A stretch of 64,000 bases of DNA from Paenibacillus luteus. GTDB taxonomy: Bacteria; Bacillota; Bacilli; Paenibacillales; Paenibacillaceae. The notes under the pieces were generated by a model. The model was not told the DNA's origin. It ran no database searches and saw only the letters and a program-made list of their open reading frames with translations. Positions 16,105 through 25,470 of this stretch are shown piece after piece; within the stretch, counting starts at the first letter, position 1, and each line of letters opens with the position of its first letter. The position numbers and the translations under genes were made by a program. The stretch covers positions 310,001 through 374,000 of the forward strand of contig NZ_SKCD01000011.1 in NCBI RefSeq assembly GCF_006542765.1. Reading direction: 5' to 3'.

Positions 16105-19100
16105 CTATAGCTTCTCTACGTTAAAATATTGTGCTTCTGGATGCGCAAATACCATCGCGGATACAGAGGCTTCTGGTTCCATCATACAACCTTCAGTCAG
16201 CTCAACGCCAATGTCCTGAGGTCTCATTAGGTCGAACAGAGGCTCTTGATCCTCTAGATTTGGACATGCTGGATAACCGAACGATACGCGAATGCCTTGA
16301 TAACGGGCGCCATGACGCTGTTTCATTGTCATCTCAGCAGGGTCGGGGTAACCGCTAATATCTCGCATAATATGATGTACGCGCTCAGCCATCCCTTCGG
16401 CAACCTCGAGTGCCACAGACTGCAGGGCGTGGGACCGCAAGTAATCGCCGTTGTCCTTCCATTCATTTGCAAGCTCTCGAATGCCGTGACCTGCGGTCAC
16501 AACGAGGAAGCCCACATAATCCATTACGCCGCTATCGACGGATTTCAAGAAATCAGACAAACAAAGATAAGGCTCAACCTGCTGGCGCGGGAACGTAAAC
16601 CGTTTGATTTCTTGGCGCGGCTCAACCGGATTGTAAATAATAACATCATTGCCCGAGGATTGCGCCGGGAAGAAACGGTACATGCCGTGCGTCTTAATGA
16701 TGCCATTTAAAGTTCCCTGTTTCAGAATCTCATCAACTGTTTCCTTGAGGTGTACCGCCTTTTCATTGCCTTCCTTAAGCAAATTATCAACATTTCCCTT
16801 TAAGCCAAGATGATGGCCGAGCAGCATCTGCATATTTACATATGGAATGACATGCGGAAGCGGAACATCACGCAGAATATGGCGATCCAAATCTGGCGGC
16901 GTAAACACCGGCGCATCTGGCGAAATTTTCGAACGAACAGCTCGTGTCAATTCCGGCAGAGGCTTTTTCACTTCTTCTTCCAGTCCCCCGGATGCCTTGT
17001 ACGCAGCCATTTCTTCCTCAAGTCGGTTGCGATGCTCAGGGTCCATCAGCTTGTTCGCGATGTCCAGACCATCCATAGCATCCTTCGCATAGAGAACAAG
17101 ACCGTCATACTCAGGACCGATTCTGGTTTTCGTGAATTTTCTCGTAAGTGCCGCGCCGCCAACAAGGATGGGAGCGTCTATGCCGGCGTTACGTAAATCT
17201 TGTGCCGTAATGACCATTTGCTGAGCGGATTTTACAAGCAAGCCTGAAAGCCCGATCGCATCGACCTTCTCTTTCCGGTAAGCTTCAATAAGCTGCTCTG
17301 GCGGAACCTTTATGCCTAGATTAATGATCTTATAGCCGTTGTTTGACAAAATAATTTCAACTAGGTTTTTGCCAATATCATGCACATCGCCCTTAACCGT
17401 CGCCAAAATAATTTTGCCTTTTACGGACGATTCATTTTTTTCCATAAACGATTCCAAATAGGTTACAGATGCTTTCATGACCTCTGCGCTCTGAAGTACC
17501 TCCGCTACGATCAACTCGTTACCGTTGAACAAGCGGCCAACTTCCTCCATTCCACGCATTAGCGGTCCATTGATGACTTCCATTGCCGAATACTTTTTGA
17601 GAGCCTCATCAAGATCAGGAATTAGTCCTTCCTTGGTTCCCTCAACTACATAAGAGCCAAGTCGTTCTTCGAGGGACAAGTTCGAGATCTTCTCTTTCTT
17701 CTCTACCTTTTTATCCCGGAAAGCAGCAACGAATGCAGCTAAAGTTTCATCGGTCGTATTATAGATCAGCTCTTCAGCCAAACGCCGCTCTTCATCTGGA
17801 ATAGACGCATAACGCTCTAGTTTCTCCGTATTCACAATGGCGTAATCTAGACCAGCTTTCGTAGCATGGTACAAATAAACGGAATTCAGCACCTCACGGC
17901 CAGCGTCAGGTAACCCGAAAGAAATGTTACTTAAACCCAGAATGGTCTTAGCTAGTGGATATTTTTCCTTAATCATCCGGATGCCCTCAAGCGTCTCTAC
18001 AGCTGAACCGATATATTGCGGGTCGCCCGAGCCAACAGGGAACATGTTCGGATCAAAAATAATATCCTCAGGATTCATCTTGTATTTTTGAGTCAAAAGG
18101 TTATAGGAACGTTCTGCTACTTCCATTTTCGCGTGACGAGTAACCGCTTGGCCGCGTTCATCGATAAGAATCATAACAACGGCAGCACCATAGCGGTGGA
18201 TCAGTGGCAAAATCTGCTCGAATTTTGATTCGCCATCCTCAAGGTTAATGGAGTTAATGATCGCTTTTCCTTGTGAATATTTCAAGCCAAGCTCGATAAT
18301 ATGATCGTAGGTGGAATCGAGCATCAAGGGTGCTTTAATTTTTTTTACGACCTGTGGCAGGAATTGGTGCACCGCATAAGCCTCGTCAATATCCGTATCC
18401 TGTAGATTGATGTCGATGACATGGGCTCCGCCCTTCACCTGTGCGCGTGCAATTTCTGACGCTTCATCAAATTTCTCTTCTTTCAAAAGACGCTTAAATT
18501 TACGGGATCCTGAAATATTGGTACGCTCTCCAATCATAATTGGACGATTTTCCGGCTCAATAAATACTGTTTCGATTCCGGAAACAGCGTTCGGATGCGT
18601 ACCCATTTTTGTGCGGGGCGCATATTTAGACATCGTTTCACCCATAACACGGATATGTTCTGGAGTCGTACCACAACAGCCGCCAGCAATGTTAAGCCAG
18701 CCCTGCTCGGCAAAAGCCGACATTTTCTTCGCCAGCGACTCAGGCGATTCATGATAATGACCATTTTCATCCGGCAAACCCGCATTCGGGTAACAGCTAA
18801 TCGCTGCATTGGCAATTTCGCTAAGCGTCCGCAGGTGATCCCTCATAAACTCAGGTCCCGTTGCACAGTTCAAGCCAATGGAAATCGGCTTCAAATGTTC
18901 CAAGGAAATATAAAAAGATTCGATGGTTTGTCCAGCTAGCGTTGTACCCATCGGCTCAATCGTACCGGAAATCATGATGGGCAGCTCTTTGCCAAGTTTA
19001 TCAAAAGCGTTTCGAATGCCGATGCTTCCCGCTTTAACATTCAGTGTATCCTGTGAAGTTTCAAGCAGAAGTGCATCAACGTCAGCTTCTATTAATGCAA

Positions 19101-19545
19101 GTGCTTGCTCATAATAGCTCTCAACAAGCTCGTCGAAAGTTACCCCTCCTGTAACGGATAAGGTTTTTGTCGTTGGGCCTAATGCTCCAGCAACATAGCG
19201 AGGCTTGTCTGGAGTACTGTATTTGTCACAAGCATCGCGAGCCAGCTTGGCTGCTGCCAAATTTATTTCTCTCGCTTTTTCAGGTATATCATAATCGGCT
19301 AAGACGACACTGGTAGCGCCAAACGTATTCGTTTCCAAAATATCCGCGCCAGCTTCCAGATATTGTTCATGAATTAATTGTATAACATCAGGACGAGTCA
19401 GCACGAGCATTTCATTACAGCCGTCCAGCTCCGGTCCGCCAAAATCATCTTCATTCAAATCCGCTTGTTGAATCATCGTACCCATCGCGCCGTCCAAAAT
19501 GAGTATGCGCTCTTGAAGCATTTGTTGTATGGTCGGTTTCGACAA
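16105..19545 (-). CDS. metH: Cobalamin-dependent methionine synthase
   Basis: Full-length MetH of 1146 residues, transferring a methyl group from methyltetrahydrofolate to homocysteine. Order of domains: homocysteine-binding barrel (about 1-320) with GAMGTMIQ, ETNTFGAT and the zinc cysteines GGCCGTTPEH; pterin-binding barrel (about 340-610) with GERTNISGSRKFKRL; cobalamin cap and Rossmann domain (about 640-870) with DVHDIGKNL (His is the lower cobalt ligand); and AdoMet reactivation domain (about 900-1146). The start is a TTG with GAAGGGTG upstream. No SAM-box, T-box or cobalamin riboswitch was recognised in the 140-bp divergent region. It is divergent from mtnD, which recycles methionine by another route. 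Confidence 0.96.
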   Translation of the reverse strand: MSKPTIQQMLQERILILDGAMGTMIQQADLNEDDFGGPELDGCNEMLVLTRPDVIQLIHEQYLEAGADILETNTFGATSVVLADYDIPEKAREINLAAAKLARDACDKYSTPDKPRYVAGALGPTTKTLSVTGGVTFDELVESYYEQALALIEADVDALLLETSQDTLNVKAGSIGIRNAFDKLGKELPIMISGTIEPMGTTLAGQTIESFYISLEHLKPISIGLNCATGPEFMRDHLRTLSEIANAAISCYPNAGLPDENGHYHESPESLAKKMSAFAEQGWLNIAGGCCGTTPEHIRVMGETMSKYAPRTKMGTHPNAVSGIETVFIEPENRPIMIGERTNISGSRKFKRLLKEEKFDEASEIARAQVKGGAHVIDINLQDTDIDEAYAVHQFLPQVVKKIKAPLMLDSTYDHIIELGLKYSQGKAIINSINLEDGESKFEQILPLIHRYGAAVVMILIDERGQAVTRHAKMEVAERSYNLLTQKYKMNPEDIIFDPNMFPVGSGDPQYIGSAVETLEGIRMIKEKYPLAKTILGLSNISFGLPDAGREVLNSVYLYHATKAGLDYAIVNTEKLERYASIPDEERRLAEELIYNTTDETLAAFVAAFRDKKVEKKEKISNLSLEERLGSYVVEGTKEGLIPDLDEALKKYSAMEVINGPLMRGMEEVGRLFNGNELIVAEVLQSAEVMKASVTYLESFMEKNESSVKGKIILATVKGDVHDIGKNLVEIILSNNGYKIINLGIKVPPEQLIEAYRKEKVDAIGLSGLLVKSAQQMVITAQDLRNAGIDAPILVGGAALTRKFTKTRIGPEYDGLVLYAKDAMDGLDIANKLMDPEHRNRLEEEMAAYKASGGLEEEVKKPLPELTRAVRSKISPDAPVFTPPDLDRHILRDVPLPHVIPYVNMQMLLGHHLGLKGNVDNLLKEGNEKAVHLKETVDEILKQGTLNGIIKTHGMYRFFPAQSSGNDVIIYNPVEPRQEIKRFTFPRQQVEPYLCLSDFLKSVDSGVMDYVGFLVVTAGHGIRELANEWKDNGDYLRSHALQSVALEVAEGMAERVHHIMRDISGYPDPAEMTMKQRHGARYQGIRVSFGYPACPNLEDQEPLFDLMRPQDIGVELTEGCMMEPEASVSAMVFAHPEAQYFNVEKL

Positions 19546-19617
19546 TTTACTACACCCTTCCCAAAATCATTAAACCATAGTTTATCAGAATCCCCTTATT
19601 GTGAAAAGGTAAATCCA

Positions 19618-19646
19618 TCGACAATCGTTTTGATTTGTTTTATAAT
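19618..19646 (+). promoter_or_regulatory. Sigma-A promoter of mtnD
   Basis: -35 TCGACA (19618-19623, one mismatch to TTGACA) and -10 TATAAT (19641-19646) are separated by exactly 17 bp, about 40 bp before the mtnD start. Confidence 0.75.
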
Positions 19647-19687
19647 AATTATATCATTTAATTTCTATAGGAAAAGAGGGAATGTTC

Positions 19688-20236
19688 ATGGCTGAAATAA
19701 GAATTCGCAATACAGAGGAACGGATTCAAGGTGAAGAGGCTGTTCGTGCATTTCTAGAACAGCAAGAGGTGCTTTATGAGCATTGGAACCCAAGCAAGCT
19801 TACAGAAGAATTACAACAGAAATTTGTTCTTACCGATGAGGAGAAGCAGCAAATTTTAGCCACATATGACGAAGAAATTAAAGAGTTAGCTGAACGTCGC
19901 GGCTACAAAACATGGGACATCATCGCTTTGTCCGATGCTACGCCAAACCTTGACGAACTTCTTAAAAAATTCGAGAACGTTCATACACATACAGAGGATG
20001 AGGTTCGTGCGATTACAGCAGGACGCGGCATCTTCATTATTAAAGGTACGGACGATGTTGGTTATTTTGACGTTGAGCTAGAGGCTGGCGATGTAATCTC
20101 TGTACCGGAATACAAGCCACATTTCTTTACGCTCATGGACAACCGTGAGATTGTAGCGGTTCGTTTATTCATCGAAACGGAAGGCTGGATTGCCCATCCT
20201 TTCGCAGATGAGAAATTTGCTGCCAAACAAGACTAA
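19688..20236 (+). CDS. mtnD: Acireductone dioxygenase (methionine salvage)
   Basis: Cupin-fold metalloenzyme of 182 residues that oxidises the acireductone of the methylthioadenosine salvage pathway to the methionine keto-acid precursor. Metal ligands are visible as HTHTEDE (His99, His101, Glu105) and PHFF (His145). The family lead-in EHWNPSK and YDEEIKELAERRGY are also present. The ATG at 19688 is chosen because GAGGG lies 7 nt upstream; the ATG at 19682 has no spacing. The gene is alone: the other mtn genes are not in the window. It has its own promoter and a strong terminator. Confidence 0.93.
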   Translation: MAEIRIRNTEERIQGEEAVRAFLEQQEVLYEHWNPSKLTEELQQKFVLTDEEKQQILATYDEEIKELAERRGYKTWDIIALSDATPNLDELLKKFENVHTHTEDEVRAITAGRGIFIIKGTDDVGYFDVELEAGDVISVPEYKPHFFTLMDNREIVAVRLFIETEGWIAHPFADEKFAAKQD

Positions 20237-20261
20237 GCTAGACTGATTTTAAAATAATGCA

Positions 20262-20303
20262 AGCCCCTCGCGAGCAGCAGTTGCTGACTCTGAGGGGCTT
20301 TTT
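20262..20303 (+). terminator. Rho-independent terminator of mtnD
   Basis: AGCCCCTC (20262-20269) pairs with GAGGGGCT (20292-20299), followed by five T. The loop contains a further small stem (CAGCAG/TTGCTG). Confidence 0.88.
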
Positions 20304-20314
20304 GTTACTATTAT

Positions 20315-21103
20315 TTAGGAATCAAGCAGCTGAAGCAGCTCTTCTAAATGTTTGATTTCATGTGTTGGCACGATCTCGTCATTCCTTACAACGTTATGAC
20401 GGTTAATCCATACCGACGTCATTCCGATTGAATTCGCACCTAGAATATCGGTAGTTAACTTATCTCCTACCATGATACCATGATCCGTTTCGATCCCCAA
20501 ACGTTCCAACGCGTGCTTAAAAATCGAAGCCGCCGGTTTGCCTTGTCCGAACTCACCTGAAATTATAATATGATCAAAATAAGGAATCAGTTCCGGTACA
20601 CCAGCCAGCTTTTCACGCTGCAAGTCCGGCGATCCATTCGTCAGCAGCAGCAATTTGTATTTGCCTTTCAGCGCATCAAGTACGCGGAAGGTTTCTTCGT
20701 AAACGATTGGGCGTGAGCGTCTTTCCGCAGGAAATTGCTCTGCCAGCTTAGCGCCTAGCTCCTCGTCATCAATGCCTAGTGATTTTAAGCCTTGGGTCCA
20801 AGCTGCTTTACGGTAGCCAGGCGCAAGCTGCTCCAGCTTGCGGAACTCTTCCTGCTCCCCTTCAAGAAAGGGTGCCCATAGTCCTTCAAACGGATTAATG
20901 CCGATCATCTTTGTAAATGCGAACGTCTCGTAGGATTCATACAGTGATCTAGCTTCACGGCGTACGGCTTCCTCCAGAGCGTCAGGATCAACGCCCGTAA
21001 CCTCTGCTGCGGCCTGGCATGTCGCTTCAAATGATTCCTTTACGCTGCGGTCGTCCCACAGCAATGTATCGTCCAAATCAAATAATACTGCTTGTTTAGC
21101 CAT
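20315..21103 (-). CDS. HAD family hydrolase, YfnB/YjjG type
   Basis: Cytoplasmic phosphatase of 262 residues, HAD class IA. Motif I is LFDLDDTLLWDD, motif II LLLTNGSPDLQREKL, motif III lysine in GEFGQGKPAASIF, and motif IV MVGDKLTTDILGA. A helical C1 cap lies between motifs I and II. Homologues act on nucleotide monophosphates or sugar phosphates, sometimes as house-cleaning enzymes; the substrate is not predictable. The upstream neighbour is an uncharacterised membrane protein gene only 24 bp away, so both are probably on one transcript. Confidence 0.87.
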   Translation of the reverse strand: MAKQAVLFDLDDTLLWDDRSVKESFEATCQAAAEVTGVDPDALEEAVRREARSLYESYETFAFTKMIGINPFEGLWAPFLEGEQEEFRKLEQLAPGYRKAAWTQGLKSLGIDDEELGAKLAEQFPAERRSRPIVYEETFRVLDALKGKYKLLLLTNGSPDLQREKLAGVPELIPYFDHIIISGEFGQGKPAASIFKHALERLGIETDHGIMVGDKLTTDILGANSIGMTSVWINRHNVVRNDEIVPTHEIKHLEELLQLLDS

Positions 21104-21127
21104 CGTAGTCCAAACTCTCCTGCCTGT

Positions 21128-21634
21128 TTATTTTTGTTGAAATGGAATACCGTTTACTTGAGCAAAAACTTGAAGTTTCTCGGCGATTTCATCCGTTGGA
21201 AAACGGTTGGTCAGCTTAGAGAACATCCAGTTGCCGCCTTTGTGCTGCTCTACGATAACGTAGCCCTTTTGAGCCACGATGCCTTTAATTCCGGATACCG
21301 GAATCCGTTTGTCACCCGTTAGACGGCGGGATTGCACAAAATCTTTGCCAATCGTTATGTATGGCCTGCGGAAGAAGAACAAAGTGGCTAGCAAAATGTA
21401 GCAGCCAATCGTAACCCAAAACATGGTATCCATTTTGAATTCGGATGAGCCTGACATTAAAAAGACATACATGCCAATAAACAAAATCAACATGATCGGT
21501 GCTATGTAATTCCGTCCGACAATTTTCTCTGATTTCTCAGCATTAAAAACGATTTGGCCATTCCCTTGCTTCTTGCGATTCTTATTTACGACACTCATAT
21601 TTTTGCGCACTTTGCGCTCCCAAGAACGTGACAA
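21128..21634 (-). CDS. Uncharacterised two-helix membrane protein
   Basis: Protein of 168 residues with no family recognised. The N-terminus (1-45) is basic. Two hydrophobic helices follow (about 46-62, APIMLILFIGMYVFLMS, and 73-90), then a soluble C-terminal domain (about 95-168) with a PH-like or YdbT-like beta pattern (YITIGKDFVQSRRL, RIPVSGIKGIVAQKG). It starts at TTG with AGGAGGAGA upstream at good spacing, so the short basic leader is likely real. It lies between the aldo/keto reductase and HAD genes on the same strand. Function unknown; the layout resembles small membrane proteins with one cytoplasmic domain. Confidence 0.72.
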   Translation of the reverse strand: MSRSWERKVRKNMSVVNKNRKKQGNGQIVFNAEKSEKIVGRNYIAPIMLILFIGMYVFLMSGSSEFKMDTMFWVTIGCYILLATLFFFRRPYITIGKDFVQSRRLTGDKRIPVSGIKGIVAQKGYVIVEQHKGGNWMFSKLTNRFPTDEIAEKLQVFAQVNGIPFQQK

Positions 21635-21660
21635 GCTGATTCTCCTCCTAATGGAACTTC

Positions 21661-22650
21661 CTATTCAAACGGTCTACGGAACTTTTCAATAAAACGATTC
21701 GGATAATCCTCAGGCAGCGCACTTACCTGATCCAAACGATCCCATATCTCACTTGGCATTTCCCAGCCGATCGCGCCTATATTGTCCTCAAATTGCTCTA
21801 GCTTGCTTGCACCAAAAATGGGTGATGTAATGCCTTCGCGCTGAATAAGCCAGCGAAGCGCAACTTGTGCAGGTGTTTTGCCAAGCTCGTTAGCTGCTTC
21901 CAAAAGGGTATCGAGTATAACAAAATTTTTGTCGGTTGCTCGTTTGTCCCAGGCGCTTTCTCCTACTTTAGATGTCAAACGACCCTCTGTTGGGGTGTCT
22001 CTGCTGTATCTTCCCGTGAGGAAACCTCCGCCTATCGGCGCCCATGGAATAATACCCACGTTTTCTTCCAAACAAAGGGACAGCATTTCACGATCCATTT
22101 GCCTGCTTACCAAACTGTACTGAGGCTGTAACGAGACAAAGCGAACATACCGGCTGGCATCGCTATAAGCCAAAGATTTCATTAATTGCCATGCAAAAAA
22201 GTTAGAGCATCCGATATAGCGTACTTTACCCGATGTTACCAAATCATCAAGCGTACGTAGCGTCTCTTCAATTGGCGTCGCATGATCCCATACATGGACC
22301 TGATACAGGTCTATATAATCCGTCTGCAGCCGCTTTAGACTAGCCTCGACTCCGTCCAAAATATGTTTGCGAGACAGGCCGGCTCCGTTAATATCGCTAG
22401 AAGTAGTCATGCGAACCTTGGTTGCTAGCACGATATTAGACCTTTTGTTCTTGATCGCTTTGCCAACAATTTCCTCTGAACGGCCACTTACATACACATT
22501 GGCTGTATCCAGAAAGTTACCTCCGCGGTCAACAAACCGATCAATCATGGTTATGGAATCCTCTTCGTTAGTCGTATTGCCAAATGTCATCGTTCCCAGA
22601 CATAGCTCCGATACAGCAAGTCCACTTCTGCCGAGTAATTTGTAATTCAT
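21661..22650 (-). CDS. Aldo/keto reductase
   Basis: NADPH-dependent oxidoreductase with a TIM barrel, 329 residues. The catalytic tetrad is visible as Asp48 and Tyr53 (FLDTANVY), Lys78 (LATKV) and His119 (YQVHVWD). The cofactor-binding end has GASKLEQFEDNI near residue 285. The start sequence MNYKLLGRSGLAVSELCLGTM is typical of the YajO/YghZ-like branch that acts on small carbonyl compounds. The ATG is preceded by GGGAGGTTG. The natural substrate is unknown; general carbonyl detoxification is the usual guess. It sits 27 bp before the membrane protein gene, suggesting cotranscription. Confidence 0.92.
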   Translation of the reverse strand: MNYKLLGRSGLAVSELCLGTMTFGNTTNEEDSITMIDRFVDRGGNFLDTANVYVSGRSEEIVGKAIKNKRSNIVLATKVRMTTSSDINGAGLSRKHILDGVEASLKRLQTDYIDLYQVHVWDHATPIEETLRTLDDLVTSGKVRYIGCSNFFAWQLMKSLAYSDASRYVRFVSLQPQYSLVSRQMDREMLSLCLEENVGIIPWAPIGGGFLTGRYSRDTPTEGRLTSKVGESAWDKRATDKNFVILDTLLEAANELGKTPAQVALRWLIQREGITSPIFGASKLEQFEDNIGAIGWEMPSEIWDRLDQVSALPEDYPNRFIEKFRRPFE

Positions 22651-22694
22651 TTAAACAACCTCCCATGGCTATTTAATGGTTATGCAATACTTCA

Positions 22695-22886
22695 TTAATG
22701 CTTGATATTGTCTTGGTCGTCAACGATTTCAATGGTATCCAGCTGCTGGCGGAAATTGTTTTTAAAATTTTCCAAATATAGCTTACGAAGCCCATCTCGT
22801 TCAATCGTTTCTTCATCGGTAAGTCCTACCGATTTATTTTTACGAGCCAGCTCGTTGATACGTTCAATTATTTTTGAAAACTCCAT
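22695..22886 (-). CDS. UPF0291/DUF896 protein, YnzC-like
   Basis: Small helical cytoplasmic protein of 63 residues. It starts MEFSKIIERINELARKNKSVG and contains GLTDEETIERDGLRKLYLENF, the DUF896 signature of two antiparallel helices. The ATG at 22886 is preferred to 22907 because it matches the family start and GGGGAG lies upstream. In B. subtilis ynzC belongs to the LexA-controlled yneA-yneB-ynzC operon. Here the homologue lies about 3.5 kb from yneA, and no LexA box was seen in front of it. Biochemical function is unknown. Confidence 0.85.
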   Translation of the reverse strand: MEFSKIIERINELARKNKSVGLTDEETIERDGLRKLYLENFKNNFRQQLDTIEIVDDQDNIKH

Positions 22887-23008
22887 TACTTGCTCTACTC
22901 CCCTCATGATGAAAAAACCTCTACCCTATACTTTGACATTTCAACCGATGAGTTGTCAAGGCAGAGCAGAGGGATATCCTTTTAGTTATTCCAAATCGAA
23001 TAGGAAGA

Positions 23009-24091
23009 TTATTGCAAAACGACCTGATCGCCTGGCTTTAGTCCATCTAGAACTTCCGTCAATTCTGGCGTCTCAAGGCCGATCTTGATTTCTCTACGTT
23101 CATATTGCCCGCTGCCATTATCATACATAACGAAATGTTTATCCTTTTCCCGAATAATCGCAATGGAAGGAACAGCAGTCGTGTTTTCCTTTCGTTCGGT
23201 TTCAATAGCGCCGCTCAGACTCAAGCCAGCAATCAAATATTCGTTTGGCTCCAGCACGATAACGACTTCAAATTGAGCAGCTTGATTCAGGTTATTCTGA
23301 TCTGTACCCGTTTTCGCAAATTTGGATACTTTTTGTACTTTGCCCGCAAGTTTTAGCTCCTTCATTGCATTCATTTTTACTTGAACGATCATGCCGGTCT
23401 TAATTCGAAAGATGTCTTGTTCTCCAACCAAGGCAATAAATTGCAATTTATTCAAATCGACGACCTTCCCAACATATTCGTTATCTGTCAGTACCTGTGG
23501 GCGCTTATTGGGATTATCGAACAAAAAGATGCCTGTCGCCGGTGAATGATAGATCGCCTTATTGAGCTTTGTTTTCTTTTCTTTCAGCTCATTCGCTTGA
23601 ATTTTGGTAGTTACTGCATTGGTCTCTTTAGTCAAGCGGGCAATTTCTCGATCCACCAATTGCTTCTTCCGGGCTTCCTCTGTAAATTCGAGCGGCGCTA
23701 CATCAGCGCTTTGCTGGTTAAGATAATCATTTAGCTCGCCTTCCAATTTGATTTTGCGCATCGATGCTTCCATCTGCAAAATCTCATTTTGAACCGCAGT
23801 CTGATCGAGCTTGAACAAAACATCACCTTTCTTAACCTGCTGTCCATCCTCAATGGACCAGTCCGTTACTTCCGAGCCAAATGGCGCATAAACAAGCGTC
23901 TCTTGCTCGTAGAGCGACTTCCCCTTTACTTCAACTGTATTTGAAATCGTCGCCTTGGTTACTTCGAATGTTATTGGCTCGTTATCCATGGTCATTTCCA
24001 TCTGACGCGAAGGATTGCCTATTTTGTATAATCCGAAGCTAATGCCAATAATAATAAGTCCAATGATTCCCCATTTAATTTTCTTCTTCAT
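23009..24091 (-). CDS. HlyD/RND-type membrane fusion protein of ABC exporter, YknX-like
   Basis: Adaptor protein of 360 residues anchored by an N-terminal membrane helix (about 5-22, WGIIGLIIIGISFGLYKI). The lipoyl-like half reads VYAPFGSEVTDWSIEDGQQVKKGDVLFKLD. A coiled-coil hairpin (about 100-170) rich in Lys and Glu follows, then the returning lipoyl half (IYHSPATGIFLFD), a beta-barrel domain and a membrane-proximal domain. Together with the ATPase and permease genes upstream it forms a MacAB/YknXYZ-type tripartite exporter. In B. subtilis YknWXYZ protects against the SdpC toxin; the substrate here is unproven. It is separated from the permease gene by only 26 bp. Confidence 0.88.
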   Translation of the reverse strand: MKKKIKWGIIGLIIIGISFGLYKIGNPSRQMEMTMDNEPITFEVTKATISNTVEVKGKSLYEQETLVYAPFGSEVTDWSIEDGQQVKKGDVLFKLDQTAVQNEILQMEASMRKIKLEGELNDYLNQQSADVAPLEFTEEARKKQLVDREIARLTKETNAVTTKIQANELKEKKTKLNKAIYHSPATGIFLFDNPNKRPQVLTDNEYVGKVVDLNKLQFIALVGEQDIFRIKTGMIVQVKMNAMKELKLAGKVQKVSKFAKTGTDQNNLNQAAQFEVVIVLEPNEYLIAGLSLSGAIETERKENTTAVPSIAIIREKDKHFVMYDNGSGQYERREIKIGLETPELTEVLDGLKPGDQVVLQ

Positions 24092-24117
24092 TTTTAAGCT
24101 CCTTCATCCATCCTAAA

Positions 24118-25470
24118 TTAATCACGTCTAATCGCGGTGAGCGCGTCTGTGCGCGAGGCGCTGATTGCCGGGTAAATCCCTGATAAAATACCGGTTGCAA
24201 GCGCAAATGCCATGCCGATCGGTATCGTTACTAATGGAATGAATATAATAACAGAATCCTGTTCACCCGATAAATTCATAATCAAAGCGTTAATGCCCCA
24301 TACAATCCAATAGGAAAATAATACGCCAAGCAAACCGCCAAGCAAACCAAGCAATGCTGCTTCAACAATAAACATATTTCGAATTTGTCCTAGATTAGCG
24401 CCTAACACCTTCATAATGCCGATCTGCCTTCGCCGCTGATAGGTTGACATGGTCATGGCTACAACGATGGATATCGAAGCGATAATCAGAATAAATACAC
24501 CAATGCCGAGTGCGGCGGCTTTAATGATTTTAAATTCACTCGCTAGGCGTTCTTTTTGATAGAGATTCGTTTGCGTAGTGACGGTTAGCTTCTGCAGCTG
24601 TTTCTCTACTTGCTCAATTTTGGACTGCTCATCCACCTTGACGATAATGGAATTATAACTATCTCCTGTATCGTCGCCGCGCTTAAGCTCCTTACTTAGA
24701 ATTTCTGCTGTTTCAAGCGATATGTACCCCTTCTTGTCATACATGATTTGATCGTCACTAACTCCTGCTGGCTTTTTCAAGACCCCGACCACCCTCAGCG
24801 GCATACTGAGAACCGGACCATCATTAGAATACATGCGTAGCTGGATCTGCTTCTGATAGAGAGCTGTAGGTACTCGGTTTAAGTTTTGATATTGCTGAAA
24901 TACCGTTTCATCGTAAGGATTTGCGTTCAATTGATCTTGTATATTTTTCCTTGTCAGTTCGTCGACTAGCCCCATCGTAGCACCATAGCTTAATACGATG
25001 GTACCTTCCATATCCGAAGACCCGCCTTGCATAAAAGAGTTGCCAAAAGCAGTTAGCATATTCAAGTCTGTGCCGATCACCTCTGTCGCATTTTGAGCCA
25101 TGAGACCGTCTATGGTCGATAATTCCATATAGTCTAGCTGGCGATACGGCGAAGCAGCTTTCACATGCTGGATCTGCCTCATAACATCCAGCTTTTGTTC
25201 GGTCAACTTGCCTTGGTCTTGCAGCGTAAGATCTGTAGGAGATGAATTCCCACCCGTCTTGACACCTGTATTCGCGGTCACTGTTATTTCATCCATCTTC
25301 AAATAGCTGTTCATTTGCTTCTCAATGTACAACTGAGCAGATTCTCCTATACTCATGGCTACTATAATGGCCGCACAGCCGATCGATATACCCGCCGCGC
25401 AAAGTGCCGTAACCACTTTTCTCCGCTTGACCTGATCCCAGGACAAGCGTGAAATATCACTAATTCTCAA
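24118..25470 (-). CDS. MacB/FtsX-type ABC exporter permease, YknZ-like
   Basis: Membrane protein of 450 residues with the MacB topology: one N-terminal helix (about 22-40, CAAGISIGCAAIIVAMSIG), a large extracellular MacB_PCD domain (about 45-320), and three C-terminal helices in the FtsX domain (from about 325), ending in a short basic tail SRTDALTAIRRD. The FtsX coupling region reads YQRRRQIGIMKVLGANLGQIRNMF. The start codon lies inside the end of the ATPase gene (11-nt overlap), indicating translational coupling. Such permeases do not form a classic channel but transmit ATPase motion to extracytoplasmic substrate, likely peptides. Confidence 0.9.
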   Translation of the reverse strand: MRISDISRLSWDQVKRRKVVTALCAAGISIGCAAIIVAMSIGESAQLYIEKQMNSYLKMDEITVTANTGVKTGGNSSPTDLTLQDQGKLTEQKLDVMRQIQHVKAASPYRQLDYMELSTIDGLMAQNATEVIGTDLNMLTAFGNSFMQGGSSDMEGTIVLSYGATMGLVDELTRKNIQDQLNANPYDETVFQQYQNLNRVPTALYQKQIQLRMYSNDGPVLSMPLRVVGVLKKPAGVSDDQIMYDKKGYISLETAEILSKELKRGDDTGDSYNSIIVKVDEQSKIEQVEKQLQKLTVTTQTNLYQKERLASEFKIIKAAALGIGVFILIIASISIVVAMTMSTYQRRRQIGIMKVLGANLGQIRNMFIVEAALLGLLGGLLGVLFSYWIVWGINALIMNLSGEQDSVIIFIPLVTIPIGMAFALATGILSGIYPAISASRTDALTAIRRD

